Source: Bacillota bacterium (GTDB lineage: Bacteria > Bacillota > SHA-98 > Ch115 > JABLXJ01). Taken from it: a stretch of 64,000 nt of DNA. The notes beneath the pieces were generated by a model. The model searched no databases, was not told where the DNA came from, and was given only the letters and a program-made list of their open reading frames with translations. Shown in pieces: positions 29,108-38,810 of this stretch. The translations under genes and the position numbers were made by a program. The stretch lies in NCBI GenBank assembly GCA_013178125.1, contig JABLXJ010000007.1:62001-126000 (forward strand). The letters are read 5' to 3'. Each line of letters begins with the position of its first letter. Within the stretch, counting starts at the first letter, position 1.

Positions 29108-30091
29108 TTGAACGAGGTTGTGGTTAAGGACCCTACTATCAAAAGGAGAGTCATCAAGAACAAGACAGAAATATCGGTCATCTCTGCGTTCGCTATACTT
29201 ATGATTGTGTTCCTATTTGCAAATCCTCGGGTATTCTTGAGTTATAATGCCTATACAGCCGTTTTCACTACGCTCCCCGTAACAATTATCCTGACCGTTT
29301 CAGCCGTGTTCATGGTGGCTAGTGGTGAGATGGATTTATCTTTTCCATCAATAGTCGGGGTGTCGGCCTGGGCGTTTGCAGTTGTAACCAAAGGAAGTGG
29401 GAACCCCTTCCTGGGATTGATTATCTCTTTGATCGTTGGTTCAAGTGCCGGATTACTTAACGGGTTATTGGTTACAAAAATACAACTCTCTTCACTAGTA
29501 TCGACATTAGGAATGAATTTTCTTCTTAGGGGCCTTATCATGATCGGGACTCAGGGACTCGGAATCCCGTTGGTATTCCTCAAGGATTCTGCTTTTTATA
29601 GGATATTTGTCGGCAGGGTTGGATCGTTTCCCGTTCAAATGATATGGGGCATTGTATTTGCCCTCGTTGTTTGGTTCATCTTTAATCGGCACAGGTATGG
29701 AGCTCACGTCTGCTTCATTGGAGACAACCTGATGAGTGCAAGGGAAATGGGGATCAAGGTAGACAGGGTTAAGATTCTCACATTCGTGCTAATGGGATTC
29801 GCTTCTGCCTTTGCCGCCGTGCTAATCTGCTTAGTAAATCTAATTTTCTGGCCCACTGCAGGAGATGGCTATCTGCTGATAATATTAGCTGCAGTCTTCT
29901 TGGGGGGAACTCCGACATGGGGAGGCATCGGCACTATCATCGGAGGTATTGTCGGGGCATTTATTCTAGGCTTTTTGGAAACCGGGATCATAGCGTCCGG
30001 CCTTACCGGGTTTTATACGCAGTTCTTCTATGGTTTGATCCTCATCCTTTCCCTTATAAGTCATAGGTTTACAGGGCTAGCGAGGAAGTAA
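29108..30091 (+). CDS. Sugar ABC transporter permease (RbsC/BPD_transp_2 family)
   Basis: About 327 residues. I choose the TTG at 29108 because GTGGGAG lies eight bases upstream; the frame also opens at a TTG three codons earlier. It has about ten hydrophobic segments and the motifs FMVASGEMDLSFPSIVGVSA and LIILAAVFLGGTPTWGGIGT. Only one permease gene is present in this locus, so the pore is probably a homodimer. Confidence 0.92.
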   Translation: MNEVVVKDPTIKRRVIKNKTEISVISAFAILMIVFLFANPRVFLSYNAYTAVFTTLPVTIILTVSAVFMVASGEMDLSFPSIVGVSAWAFAVVTKGSGNPFLGLIISLIVGSSAGLLNGLLVTKIQLSSLVSTLGMNFLLRGLIMIGTQGLGIPLVFLKDSAFYRIFVGRVGSFPVQMIWGIVFALVVWFIFNRHRYGAHVCFIGDNLMSAREMGIKVDRVKILTFVLMGFASAFAAVLICLVNLIFWPTAGDGYLLIILAAVFLGGTPTWGGIGTIIGGIVGAFILGFLETGIIASGLTGFYTQFFYGLILILSLISHRFTGLARK

Positions 30092-30162
30092 TTCTTCGAC
30101 GGCGTTGGCTTATTGAGCTTATTAAAGTGGGGTTTAAAGCTATCTCAGGAGGGGACATGGTT

Positions 30163-30981
30163 ATGGATCCATGCGAGGCATTGGTAAAAATGGCACGCAT
30201 CCGCAAATCGTTTGGGCATGTGGAGGCGCTGAAGGGGGTGGACTTCGAGGTAGGCTACAACGAGATCATCGGTCTCCTCGGCGATAACGGCGCAGGCAAA
30301 TCCACGCTGATAAAGGTCCTCACGGGAGTCCACAGACCGGATGAGGGGGAGATATACTGGAAAGGGGAGAGGCTGGAGAATTATTCTGTGGCGAAGGCCA
30401 GGGAGCTCGGGATCGAGACCGTTTTCCAGGACAGGGCCCTCTCAGAGCAACACACCCTCTGGCGAAACATCTTCATGGGCAGGGAGATAACCAACCGGTG
30501 GGGCTGGATCGATGTAAAGAGGGAAAAAGAAGAGACTGAGAGATTGATGAGGGAGATAATGGGCTTCACCTCATCCGCAGTGGCAGCCGACACGATAGTC
30601 GGCAACATGTCCGGCGGGGAGAAACAGGGTGTGGCGATTTCAAGGGCCCTTTACTTCAAGGCGGACCTCATCATACTGGATGAGCCCACCACCGGTCTTT
30701 CGCTCTCCGAGACCCAGAAGGTGCTCGGCTTCATTGAGGGGATCAAGAAACAGGGGAAGGCCTGCATTTTTATAAGTCATAACATCTACCATGTCTACCC
30801 GGTGGTGGACAGGGTTGTTGTGGTCGACCGGGGGAGGGTGGTTGCGAATTTCATGAAGTCCGAGATATCCCTGGAGGAGCTGGTGAATAAGCTATACCTG
30901 GTTGCAAGGTGCGGCAGTATGAATGGCGGTGCGCCCATAAACAATGGATCTGCCGATGGCTTGCAATCAGCGATGCCTTGA
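30163..30981 (+). CDS. Sugar ABC transporter ATP-binding protein, single domain
   Basis: About 272 residues from the ATG at 30163, eight bases after AGGAGGGG; an ATG at 30157 is too close to that site. Walker A GLLGDNGAGKSTLI, signature MSGGEKQGVAISRAL, Walker [15 protein letters not shown] and the switch histidine in ISHNIY are all intact. It is half the length of RbsA-type ATPases and corresponds to the first domain only, so it must dimerise. Confidence 0.92.
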   Translation: MDPCEALVKMARIRKSFGHVEALKGVDFEVGYNEIIGLLGDNGAGKSTLIKVLTGVHRPDEGEIYWKGERLENYSVAKARELGIETVFQDRALSEQHTLWRNIFMGREITNRWGWIDVKREKEETERLMREIMGFTSSAVAADTIVGNMSGGEKQGVAISRALYFKADLIILDEPTTGLSLSETQKVLGFIEGIKKQGKACIFISHNIYHVYPVVDRVVVVDRGRVVANFMKSEISLEELVNKLYLVARCGSMNGGAPINNGSADGLQSAMP

Positions 30982-31105
30982 CGGCCTGAACATTTTTGTC
31001 TCAGTTACTCCTACCCCAGGTGCTCTCAAGATGTAACGCAGGCGGTGCCTCAACTGTCGAGAAGAAATTGATGCCGAGAAGAAATTGACCGGATAACCAG
31101 ATGGA

Positions 31106-32359
31106 ATGAAAGGGGAATACATAATAACAATGACTTCTCGAGAGAGAGTGTTAGTAGCGCTCGAACATCGTGAGCCGGACCGGGTGCCTATTGATTTAGG
31201 TGGAACCTGCATGAGTGGGATCATGGCTGAGGCCCTGCACCGGCTGCGCCGGGAGCTCGGTTTGGAGGAGGGAATAGTAAAAGTTTACGATGTCTTTCAA
31301 ATGCTCGGGGAGGTAGAGCTTGATCTAGTGGAAAGGTTTCACGTAGATGTCCTTCCAGTTGAGCCTCCGGCCCTTTTCTTTGGTATTAGACGTGAAGACT
31401 ATAAACCATGGCAGCTTTTTGATGGTACCCCGGTCCTTGTTCCCGGTGACTTCAATGTGGAAATCGGGGCCGACGGATCCTGGCTCCTGCATGAGGGTGG
31501 GAAACCTAGCGCGCCTGTGGTGGGTAGAATGCCAAAGGGCGGGTATTACTTTGAGGATTTGAGCCTCCTGCAGCGAAGCGATGACGTGGAGCGACCCAGG
31601 CTTGAGGATCTACGAGAGCAATGTTCACTTACTGACGAGGAACTCATGGTTATGGCGGAAAGGGCTGCATACCTCCGAAGTCACACTGATAAGGCTCTCG
31701 TCGCCGGTTTCTGGCTTAAATCCGGCCTTGGCATCATCGGAAGCCTAAACAATTTCCTCCTCCTGATCGGGCTTGACCGCGAATATGTTAAGGAATTTCT
31801 CCACGCCAAACATGAAATCATCATGGAAAACCTCAAGCGACTCTGGCGAGCTATCGGTGACAATATAGACGTTGTAGGGTTGGAGGGTTTTGATTTCGGG
31901 ACCCAAAGAAGCGAGTTGATTTCCCCGTCAGACTTCTACGAACTCTACATACCTTACTATAAAGAGCAGAACGCCTGGGTGCATGAACATACACCCTGGA
32001 AGACCTTCCAGCATTGTTGCGGCTCGATCACGAAGATTCTGCCGATGTTGGTGGAGACAGGCATCGATGCCTTGAATCCCGTTCAGTGCACGGCTGCGGG
32101 GATGGACCCGGTTTGGCTGAAGGACCAGTTTGGATCCCACCTTACCTTTTGGGGAGGGGGCGTTGACACCCAGTCCGTTTTGCCTTATGGCTCCCCTGAA
32201 GAGGTGCGGGCGCAAGTAAGAGATAGGATCCGCATCTTTGCTCCCGGCGGGGGATACGTGTTTTGCCCGGTGCACAACATCCAGTATGGTGTCCCTGCTG
32301 GAAATATCGTTGCTGCCTATGAGGCTGCCTATGAATATGGGCGGTACCCTGTGGTGTGA
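31106..32359 (+). CDS. Uroporphyrinogen decarboxylase (URO-D) superfamily protein
   Basis: A 417-residue protein of the URO-D/MtaA/CmuA fold. The N-terminus MTSRERVLVALEHREPDRVP and the C-terminal GGGYVFCPVHNIQYGVPAGN, where HNIQ..VP..N is the family hallmark, are clear. Relatives include methyltransferases that act on corrinoid proteins as well as true haem enzymes. Its place between a sugar transporter and a glycosidase argues against haem synthesis, but the reaction is unknown. The start may be the ATG at 31130. Confidence 0.85.
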   Translation: MKGEYIITMTSRERVLVALEHREPDRVPIDLGGTCMSGIMAEALHRLRRELGLEEGIVKVYDVFQMLGEVELDLVERFHVDVLPVEPPALFFGIRREDYKPWQLFDGTPVLVPGDFNVEIGADGSWLLHEGGKPSAPVVGRMPKGGYYFEDLSLLQRSDDVERPRLEDLREQCSLTDEELMVMAERAAYLRSHTDKALVAGFWLKSGLGIIGSLNNFLLLIGLDREYVKEFLHAKHEIIMENLKRLWRAIGDNIDVVGLEGFDFGTQRSELISPSDFYELYIPYYKEQNAWVHEHTPWKTFQHCCGSITKILPMLVETGIDALNPVQCTAAGMDPVWLKDQFGSHLTFWGGGVDTQSVLPYGSPEEVRAQVRDRIRIFAPGGGYVFCPVHNIQYGVPAGNIVAAYEAAYEYGRYPVV

Positions 32360-32373
32360 ATGGAGGGGAAAAT

Positions 32374-34383
32374 GTGGATAGTGTATTTGCAATCGAAGCG
32401 AACCGTCTCATACGGGAGTATGACGGCGAGAAGCTTTGGGTGGAGCCCTGGGGCGAAAACAGCCTGCGCGTCCGCTGTACGAGGGAGGCACAGATGCCTG
32501 TAGACAGGGATTGGGCCCTTTTGCCGCAACCGGAATGCAAGGCTGAGATCAGGATAGATGGGAATGGGAAACGCGCATCAATTAGCAATGGCAGGCTTAC
32601 CTGCCGGATCAACGAATACGGTTTCGTTAGGTTCGAAAACGAAAAGGGAGAAGTGCTGTTTGCTGAACGCTGGCAGGATAGGCAGGACATGAGCAATCAT
32701 ATATCACTTATGATTCCCGGGCGAGAGCTCAAACCAATTCCGGGCGGCTCCTATCGTGCGGTGGTGCGGTTCGAGGGGAATGAGGCGGAGAGGTTCTATG
32801 GCCTCGGGCAGCGCCAGGAGCCTTTTTTGAACCTAAAGGGTTGCGAGCTCGAGCTAGCGCAGCGTAATTCCCAGGCGAACATACCATTCGCGTTGTCCAG
32901 CCTGGGCTACGGATTCCTGTGGAATAATCCGGCCTACGGCCGCGTGTCGCTGGCTCGAAATTGTACTCAGTGGGTGGCTGAGGTGACTCCGCTGATCGAC
33001 TACTGGGTCACTGCGGGAAATACTCCCGCTGAGATAGTCGAGATGTATACGCAGGTCACCGGCCGTGTGCCGATGATGCCTTACTTCGCCTCGGGTTTTT
33101 GGCAATGCAAGCTGCGCTACCACAACCAGGAGGAGTTGCTTGGAGTTGCGAGGGAATATAAGCGCAGGGGCCTGCCCATCTCGGTGATAGTGATTGATTT
33201 CTTCCACTGGCCGCAACAGGGCGAGTGGCGCTTGGATCCCAAATACTGGCCAGACCCTGAGGCAATGGTAAAAGAGCTCAAGAGCATGGGCATCGAGCTG
33301 ATGGTTTCAATATGGCCTACTGTCGACCCGCGCAGCAGCAACTACAGTGAGATGAAGCGCAAAGGCTATCTTGTGCACACCGACAGGGGCGTTCGTGTGC
33401 AGATGATATGCCTAGGGAACGAGGTGTTCTTTGATGCCACCAATCCCGGCGCGCAGAGATACGTATGGAATAAAGTAAAAGAGAACTATTTCAAATATGG
33501 TATAAGGGTGTTCTGGCTCGACGAGGCTGAACCCGAATTCACCGTTTACGACTTTGATAATATACGTTACTATCTAGGCCCGAACCTCGAGGTCGGTAAC
33601 ATATACCCGGTGTTGTATGCCAAGGCCTTTTATGACGGCATGACCGAAGAGGGTATAACCGATGTCATAAACCTCGCCCGTTGTGCGTGGGCGGGGAGCC
33701 AGCGCTACGGGGCCGCGGTATGGTCCGGCGATATCCATTCCAACTTCCCGACTCTGCGCAAGCAGGTCTGCGCAGGTCTTAATATGGGCCTTTCCGGTAT
33801 TCCGTGGTGGACCACAGACATCGGCGGCTTTTTCGGTGGCGATCCGAATGACCCGAAGTTCCGGGAGTTGATTATTCGTTGGTTCCAGTATGGTGCTTTT
33901 TGCCCGCTGTTTAGATTGCATGGCTACCGTTTGCCGACAGGTGAGGGTACTGAGGGCGAGGATACCGGCATGTTCGACTTCAATACATGTGGGCCAAACG
34001 AGGTATGGAGCTTCGGCGAGGAGGCTTATGAGATCATAAAGGGCCTGTTGTTCATGCGCGAGAGACTGCGTCCCTATATAATGGAACAAATGGAGCTCGC
34101 CCACGAGAAGGGCACCCCGCCAATGCGCCCGCTATTCTACGACTTCCCGGAAGATAGGGAAGCATGGAATATTGAGGACGAGTTCATGTTCGGTCCGGAC
34201 ATTCTGGTCGCGCCGGTGCTTTACGAAGGCGCAAGATCGAGGAGAGTCTACCTGCCTGTTGGGGCAAAGTGGAAGGAGGCAAATACCGGCCGCTTCTACG
34301 AAGGCGGCCAGTTCATCGAGTGTGACGCCCCTCTGGAGATCATACCGCTTTTCTTGAGGAATGGGGCAAATCTTCCCATATAG
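32374..34383 (+). CDS. Glycoside hydrolase family 31 (alpha-glucosidase/alpha-xylosidase type)
   Basis: About 669 residues from the GTG at 32374, which follows GGAGGGG; the frame also opens at the overlapping GTG of the previous stop. It has an N-terminal beta-sandwich with EAERFYGLGQRQEPFLNLKG, a catalytic barrel with FASGFWQCKLRYHNQEELL, the nucleophile region FWLDEAEPEF, the acid/base region AAVWSGDIHSNF and WWTTDIGGFFGG. No signal peptide is present, so it acts on an imported oligosaccharide in the cytoplasm. It ends sugar locus 2. An alpha-xyloside or alpha-glucoside substrate is inferred. Confidence 0.92.
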   Translation: MDSVFAIEANRLIREYDGEKLWVEPWGENSLRVRCTREAQMPVDRDWALLPQPECKAEIRIDGNGKRASISNGRLTCRINEYGFVRFENEKGEVLFAERWQDRQDMSNHISLMIPGRELKPIPGGSYRAVVRFEGNEAERFYGLGQRQEPFLNLKGCELELAQRNSQANIPFALSSLGYGFLWNNPAYGRVSLARNCTQWVAEVTPLIDYWVTAGNTPAEIVEMYTQVTGRVPMMPYFASGFWQCKLRYHNQEELLGVAREYKRRGLPISVIVIDFFHWPQQGEWRLDPKYWPDPEAMVKELKSMGIELMVSIWPTVDPRSSNYSEMKRKGYLVHTDRGVRVQMICLGNEVFFDATNPGAQRYVWNKVKENYFKYGIRVFWLDEAEPEFTVYDFDNIRYYLGPNLEVGNIYPVLYAKAFYDGMTEEGITDVINLARCAWAGSQRYGAAVWSGDIHSNFPTLRKQVCAGLNMGLSGIPWWTTDIGGFFGGDPNDPKFRELIIRWFQYGAFCPLFRLHGYRLPTGEGTEGEDTGMFDFNTCGPNEVWSFGEEAYEIIKGLLFMRERLRPYIMEQMELAHEKGTPPMRPLFYDFPEDREAWNIEDEFMFGPDILVAPVLYEGARSRRVYLPVGAKWKEANTGRFYEGGQFIECDAPLEIIPLFLRNGANLPI

Positions 34384-34395
34384 TCAGATATACTC

Positions 34396-34436
34396 AGAGA
34401 ATGGGAGCCACCGGATACTTACCGGTGGTTCTCTGC
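34396..34436 (+). terminator. Stem-loop after the GH31 gene, possible terminator
   Basis: Inner arms GAGCCACCGG (34405-34414) and CCGGTGGTTC (34422-34431) with a 7-base loop, extended by CAGAGA/TCTCTG. No clear T-run follows. Confidence 0.5.
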
Positions 34437-34611
34437 GCTAATGCCGGCCTGCTTCAAGATATCTTCTGTCACCACCGCGTTTAAGACAGTTAGTTCCGCC
34501 TCCATCGCCCTCGTCCTGGTCGTATTACAAAGTCAAGTTGCCCAGAGGGCACATCAAGTGGTATGATGTATAAGGAACCCAACCTTAAGCAGGGGTGGAC
34601 TGGGCTTGATT

Positions 34612-35429
34612 ATGAGACAGAGCCTTATCCTTGCCGTCCTGGTCTTTGTAGTTCTTATCGCGACCTTGATCGCGGCGGCACAGGTATGGATCCCCGGCGT
34701 CGTTGAGAGGCGGATCGTTGCCGGGATAGAGGATAGCGTTGATAGCGTGGAGAGCCTGCACGTCAAGGTGAGGTCGTTTCCGGCTGCGCTGATCCCCCTC
34801 GGGAGGATCGATGTCCTCGAGATCGATGCGTCGCGCGTCAAGATCAAGGACCTCTTGATCCAGAGAATATTCCTGGACGCAAGGCATATTCAACTTGACA
34901 CGCGCGAGGCGTTCTTTGGGCATGAGGCGAGTGGGGCAGGGTCTAGGTCTGGGTCTGGGCCTGCGGCAGGGGCCGGGGCTGAGACCGGGACTGAGACAGG
35001 GGCTGCTAAAGGCGGGGCCGGCACGGCCAGGGCTAATATCCCGTTAAGATTTGTGAGGAACGGGCATGTAACTGTTATACTCGCCGAAAAGGATATAAAT
35101 GATTATTTCAAGCGCCAAGATGGAATACTCAAGATTTTATCCGTGAGGCTGAGACGAAACTATGCGACTGTTTCAGGGTCTGTGCCTTTATTAGGGGGCA
35201 CGCTCGACCTGGAGCTCGAGGGCAGGTTCGATGTCGATGGTAAGACCCGAATAAGATATGTGATCAATAGGTTCCTCGTGCAGGATATCACCGTCCCCAA
35301 GTTTATACAAGACCAGCTGTTCGGGGGCTTGATTTATCCATAGATTTAAAGGACCTGCCTGTGCCCGTCACCGTACGAGGCATAAAGGCGGAGGACGGGG
35401 AGATCTACGCCTTTGGGACCATTCCTTGA
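34612..35429 (+). CDS. LmeA-like (DUF2993) phospholipid-binding protein, with apparent -1 frameshift near the 3' end
   Basis: An N-terminal membrane anchor (LILAVLVFVVLIATLIAAA) is followed by the DUF2993 pattern IPLGRIDVLEIDASRVKIKD, FVRNGHVTVILAEKDINDYF and LEGRFDVDGKTRIRYVINRF. The frame read directly stops at 35341. The conserved C-terminus (DLSIDLKDLPVPVTV.., ending at a TGA at 35427) continues in the neighbouring frame, and a single extra G in the G5 run at 35323-35327 would join the two perfectly. A Gly/Ala/Ser/Thr-rich insertion (about 34927-35040) splits the domain. It probably acts at the outer membrane face in envelope assembly. Confidence 0.75.
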
Positions 35430-35445
35430 AGGAGATGGGTCGGTC

Positions 35446-37524
35446 GTGAGGAAAATCTGGATCGGGATCGTATGTATTGCTCTTATCGTCGCCATTTATG
35501 TGGGCGCTGGTCGCTGGATGGTGGAGCGGGCGAACAGGACGGTTGAATTTACTATGGACTATGATGAGGCCCTGGCCCTGTGTAGGGGGAATGGCTATCC
35601 TTTTGAATTGTTCCTTGAGAAGGCAAAGGAGGCCGGGATCTCGTCCTTTGCTCTGCGGGAAACCACCGTGGGCAGGATGGCCGAAGAGGGAAGCCTCCAC
35701 GTATTCACGGGCAGGGAGATCATGGACTTTGAGCGGGTCGCCGGCGTCAAGAATAAGACCCTTAGGCGGCTCATTGCTGAAGGGCGCATCCTGCCGGGCC
35801 ATACGTATATTTTGCCGGAGAACAAGGCTGTCTATGAGAACCTGAAGGCCCTTCTCGCGGTGCGGCTCGAGGGCGAGCGTGTCCTGTTCCATGAGTCAGG
35901 CGGCCTGGGTGTCATTGAGCTCGTGCGAGGTCTCGATGATACCCTCGCGTTGAACCTCGGTATGCCGAGGGGGGCCATGAGACTCCTACGTCACGCCGGC
36001 CTCGGTGTTATCCCGAGGTTCATGAATTATGAAGGATTAACCCCATCTAAGATTGCTTATTTCCTCAACAGCGCTGAGGATTTTGGCCCGTTGACGGTGG
36101 CGATTTTCGACGGGGACCAGGTCCTGGGCTACAGGGACCATATAGGGGATGTGGCCCGCGAGCTCTCGGATCGGGGCATCTCCTTCGGGCGTATTGAATT
36201 TGCAAAGCAAAAGGGCGATACCTCCCTGGCCAGCGCCCTCCGCATGAATGTCATACGGGTGCATAGCATCACAAAGGGCGAGATGGAGAATATCCCTGAG
36301 GATACGGCGATAGAGCGGTTTGTCAGGGCCGCTCGGGAGCGCAATATGCGGATCCTCTACATCCGGCCGTTTCTGAAGCGTGAGGGGTCCGAGAACCTTA
36401 TTCACAAGAATCTGGATTATATATCCCGCCTGAGGTCCGCGGTCGCGGCGGCCGGCTTTACGCCGGGCGTGACAAAGTCTATGGGGACTTACTCTCCAGG
36501 CGTCAAGACGTTTCTGGCCCTCGGGGCGGGGATCCTGGCCGGCGGGCTCCTGCTGCTCGAGCGCCTGGGATACGCCGCTTATGTGAAACCTGTGTTCGAG
36601 GTGGCTCTCCTGGCCCTGGGCCTGCTATGTTACGGTCTCCTTGGCGTGGTGGGGCGCTTTACGCTCGCACGGCAGGCCTTCGCGCTGGGGGCGGCGGTCG
36701 TTTTCCCGGGCCTCGCGGTTATCAGGGTCTTGAACCCGGGCCCAAGCCTAAGTCCGAGCCCAAGCTCTACAGGGTGGGGACATAATGGGCGTGCGGGGGA
36801 GGATTCCGGGCTCGTGGGACGCGCCCTCGTTTTATGGCTTGGAGCGACAGGCGTTTCCGTGGCTGGCGGCCTTCTGCTGGCGGGGACGTTGAGCTCGACC
36901 GCTTTCATGCTGCAGGTGGACCAGTTCACGGGGGTCAAGGTCATGCATGTCCTGCCGCTGCTCCTGGCGCTGTTGGTCTACTGGCGACGCTGGGGAAGCC
37001 CGGGTGGGACGTGCATGTCAGGCGTGTCAGGCGATATACAGCGCCTGGGGGACGAGCCCGTCCGGGTCAAACACCTGGCGGCGCTCGCTATTATCGGCGT
37101 CCTGGGGCTCATATATATCGGCCGGACGGGCAATGCCTTTGGCGTCCCTGTATCGGGCGTAGAGGAGCATATGAGGACCTGGCTCGAGAGGGTGATGATT
37201 GCGAGGCCCAGGACGAAGGAGTTCCTCATCGGTCACCCATCCATGATTTTGGCCGCTATCATGGTTTTAAAGCGGGATAGGAGGTATCTCCTCCCGTTTG
37301 CGTTGCTCGGGGCGATTGGCCAGATTTCAATGGTAAATACCTTCTCCCACCTCCATTCGCCGCTTGCGGTGACGCTCCTGCGCACATTCAATGGCCTTGT
37401 GCTGGGGGCGGTGATCGGGGTGATTCTAGGATTGGCGTATCTCGCATACTTCGCGCCCCGCGCCGGGAAGGGCGGGATCGAGATAGGGGTAGAGACTGAA
37501 ACCAGGGGGCGGGGGCAGGGGTGA
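35446..37524 (+). CDS. DUF5693 family membrane protein
   Basis: About 692 residues from GTG 35446 (AAGGAG upstream). One N-terminal helix is followed by a ~330-residue extracellular domain (FELFLEKAKEAGISSFALRE, IEFAKQKGDTSLASALRMNV, LYIRPFLK) and then a membrane domain of about eight helices. This architecture and its position directly before csaB match DUF5693 proteins found in Bacillota envelope clusters. Its enzymatic role is not known. A Pro/Ser-rich low-complexity loop (about 36735-36810) separates two membrane helices. The upstream gene ends 17 bases before it. Confidence 0.8.
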   Translation: MRKIWIGIVCIALIVAIYVGAGRWMVERANRTVEFTMDYDEALALCRGNGYPFELFLEKAKEAGISSFALRETTVGRMAEEGSLHVFTGREIMDFERVAGVKNKTLRRLIAEGRILPGHTYILPENKAVYENLKALLAVRLEGERVLFHESGGLGVIELVRGLDDTLALNLGMPRGAMRLLRHAGLGVIPRFMNYEGLTPSKIAYFLNSAEDFGPLTVAIFDGDQVLGYRDHIGDVARELSDRGISFGRIEFAKQKGDTSLASALRMNVIRVHSITKGEMENIPEDTAIERFVRAARERNMRILYIRPFLKREGSENLIHKNLDYISRLRSAVAAAGFTPGVTKSMGTYSPGVKTFLALGAGILAGGLLLLERLGYAAYVKPVFEVALLALGLLCYGLLGVVGRFTLARQAFALGAAVVFPGLAVIRVLNPGPSLSPSPSSTGWGHNGRAGEDSGLVGRALVLWLGATGVSVAGGLLLAGTLSSTAFMLQVDQFTGVKVMHVLPLLLALLVYWRRWGSPGGTCMSGVSGDIQRLGDEPVRVKHLAALAIIGVLGLIYIGRTGNAFGVPVSGVEEHMRTWLERVMIARPRTKEFLIGHPSMILAAIMVLKRDRRYLLPFALLGAIGQISMVNTFSHLHSPLAVTLLRTFNGLVLGAVIGVILGLAYLAYFAPRAGKGGIEIGVETETRGRGQG

Positions 37525-37577
37525 GGATGAGGTAGAGGTAAGGATGAAGCAAGGATGAGGGTGGAGCAGGGGTGAGG

Positions 37578-38810
37578 ATGAAAAGGTTCGTCATATCAGG
37601 ATATTATGGCTTCGCCAACACGGGGGACGAGGCTATACTGGCTGCTATCATACAGCACATAAGGGAGATCGAGCCAGACGCTGATTTCGTTGTCATCTCA
37701 GCGGACCCGGCGTCGACGCGGAGGGAACATAGTGTCCGTGCGGTCGCGCGCAATGACCTGCCTTCCATAGTGCGCGAGCTTGCGGGGGCTGATCTCCTTA
37801 TAAGCGGCGGGGGCGGGCTTCTGCAGGATGCGACGAGCTCCCGCTCGATACCATACTACCTCGGTATCGTCCTGCTTGCGAAGATGCTTCGGGTTAAGGT
37901 CTTTTTTTATGCGCAGGGGGTTGGACCTATAAGAGGGCGCCTTGGACGTTATCTGGTCAGGCTCATCGGGAATATGGTGGATTCCATCACTGTGCGGGAC
38001 GAGGCCTCTTGTAGCCTGCTGAAGGAGCTGGGAGTGAGAAGGCCCATGATAAGGGTTGTGGCAGACCCCGTTCTGGGGCTGGCGGTGCCCCGGTTCCCTC
38101 CCGGGCCCCAGGCTCAATCTTCCGGGGCCAGTCAAGTTTTTGAAAATGAGGGGAATACTAGATTGTATCCTGCGGGGCGCCCTGCAGCGCCAGTCATCGG
38201 AATTGTGGTCAGGCGCTGGAAGTCGTTTGCTCGGTACCAGGATGCCATCGTGGAGTTTGCGTGCGAGCTTTACAGGAGAGCCGGCGCTCGGTTCCTGTTT
38301 ATCCCATTTCACTACCCGGGCGATCTCGAGCTCAGCAGGGAGCTGGCTCAGAGGATCAGGGGGGCGATCAGCGGGGCAGGTGGGGTAGGTGAGGCATGTG
38401 GGTCAGGTGAGATAGGTGGGACAGGCGCCGGGATCGACCTGGGGATCATCGAGGAATACCGCGGGCCGGAGGCCGTCCTGGCCGCGATCCAGGGGGTTGA
38501 CCTCCTGGTCGGCATGAGGTTCCACTCTCTTGTATTTGCAGCGCTGGTGGGGACGCCTTTCGTGGCGATATCCTATGACCAGAAAGTGGATTCATTTCTT
38601 TCGCTTTTGGGGGAGGAAAAAGCAGGGGATGTGGAGAATATCAACAAAATGTGCCTGGTAGATAGGACCATGGAGATCCTTATGCGTGGGACCGGAAGGG
38701 GCACGGCCCTGGCGGAGAGGGCCAGGGCCCTCGGAATGAAAGCGAGGGAAGCGGCACGGCTGGCAGTAGAGCTGATAGAGACACCGTCGAGATCCTGGGC
38801 TGCCCCGTAG
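37578..38810 (+). CDS. csaB: Polysaccharide pyruvyl transferase CsaB
   Basis: About 410 residues from ATG 37578. Characteristic motifs are VISGYYGFANTGDEAILAAI, LLISGGGGLLQDATSSRSIP, FFYAQGVGPI and LLVGMRFHSLVFAALVGTPF. CsaB transfers pyruvate from PEP onto a cell-wall polysaccharide, the modification that anchors SLH-domain S-layer proteins, so this organism probably has an S-layer. Two low-complexity insertions occur (about 38095-38190 and 38370-38430, the latter Gly/Ala rich). Confidence 0.93.
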   Translation: MKRFVISGYYGFANTGDEAILAAIIQHIREIEPDADFVVISADPASTRREHSVRAVARNDLPSIVRELAGADLLISGGGGLLQDATSSRSIPYYLGIVLLAKMLRVKVFFYAQGVGPIRGRLGRYLVRLIGNMVDSITVRDEASCSLLKELGVRRPMIRVVADPVLGLAVPRFPPGPQAQSSGASQVFENEGNTRLYPAGRPAAPVIGIVVRRWKSFARYQDAIVEFACELYRRAGARFLFIPFHYPGDLELSRELAQRIRGAISGAGGVGEACGSGEIGGTGAGIDLGIIEEYRGPEAVLAAIQGVDLLVGMRFHSLVFAALVGTPFVAISYDQKVDSFLSLLGEEKAGDVENINKMCLVDRTMEILMRGTGRGTALAERARALGMKAREAARLAVELIETPSRSWAAP

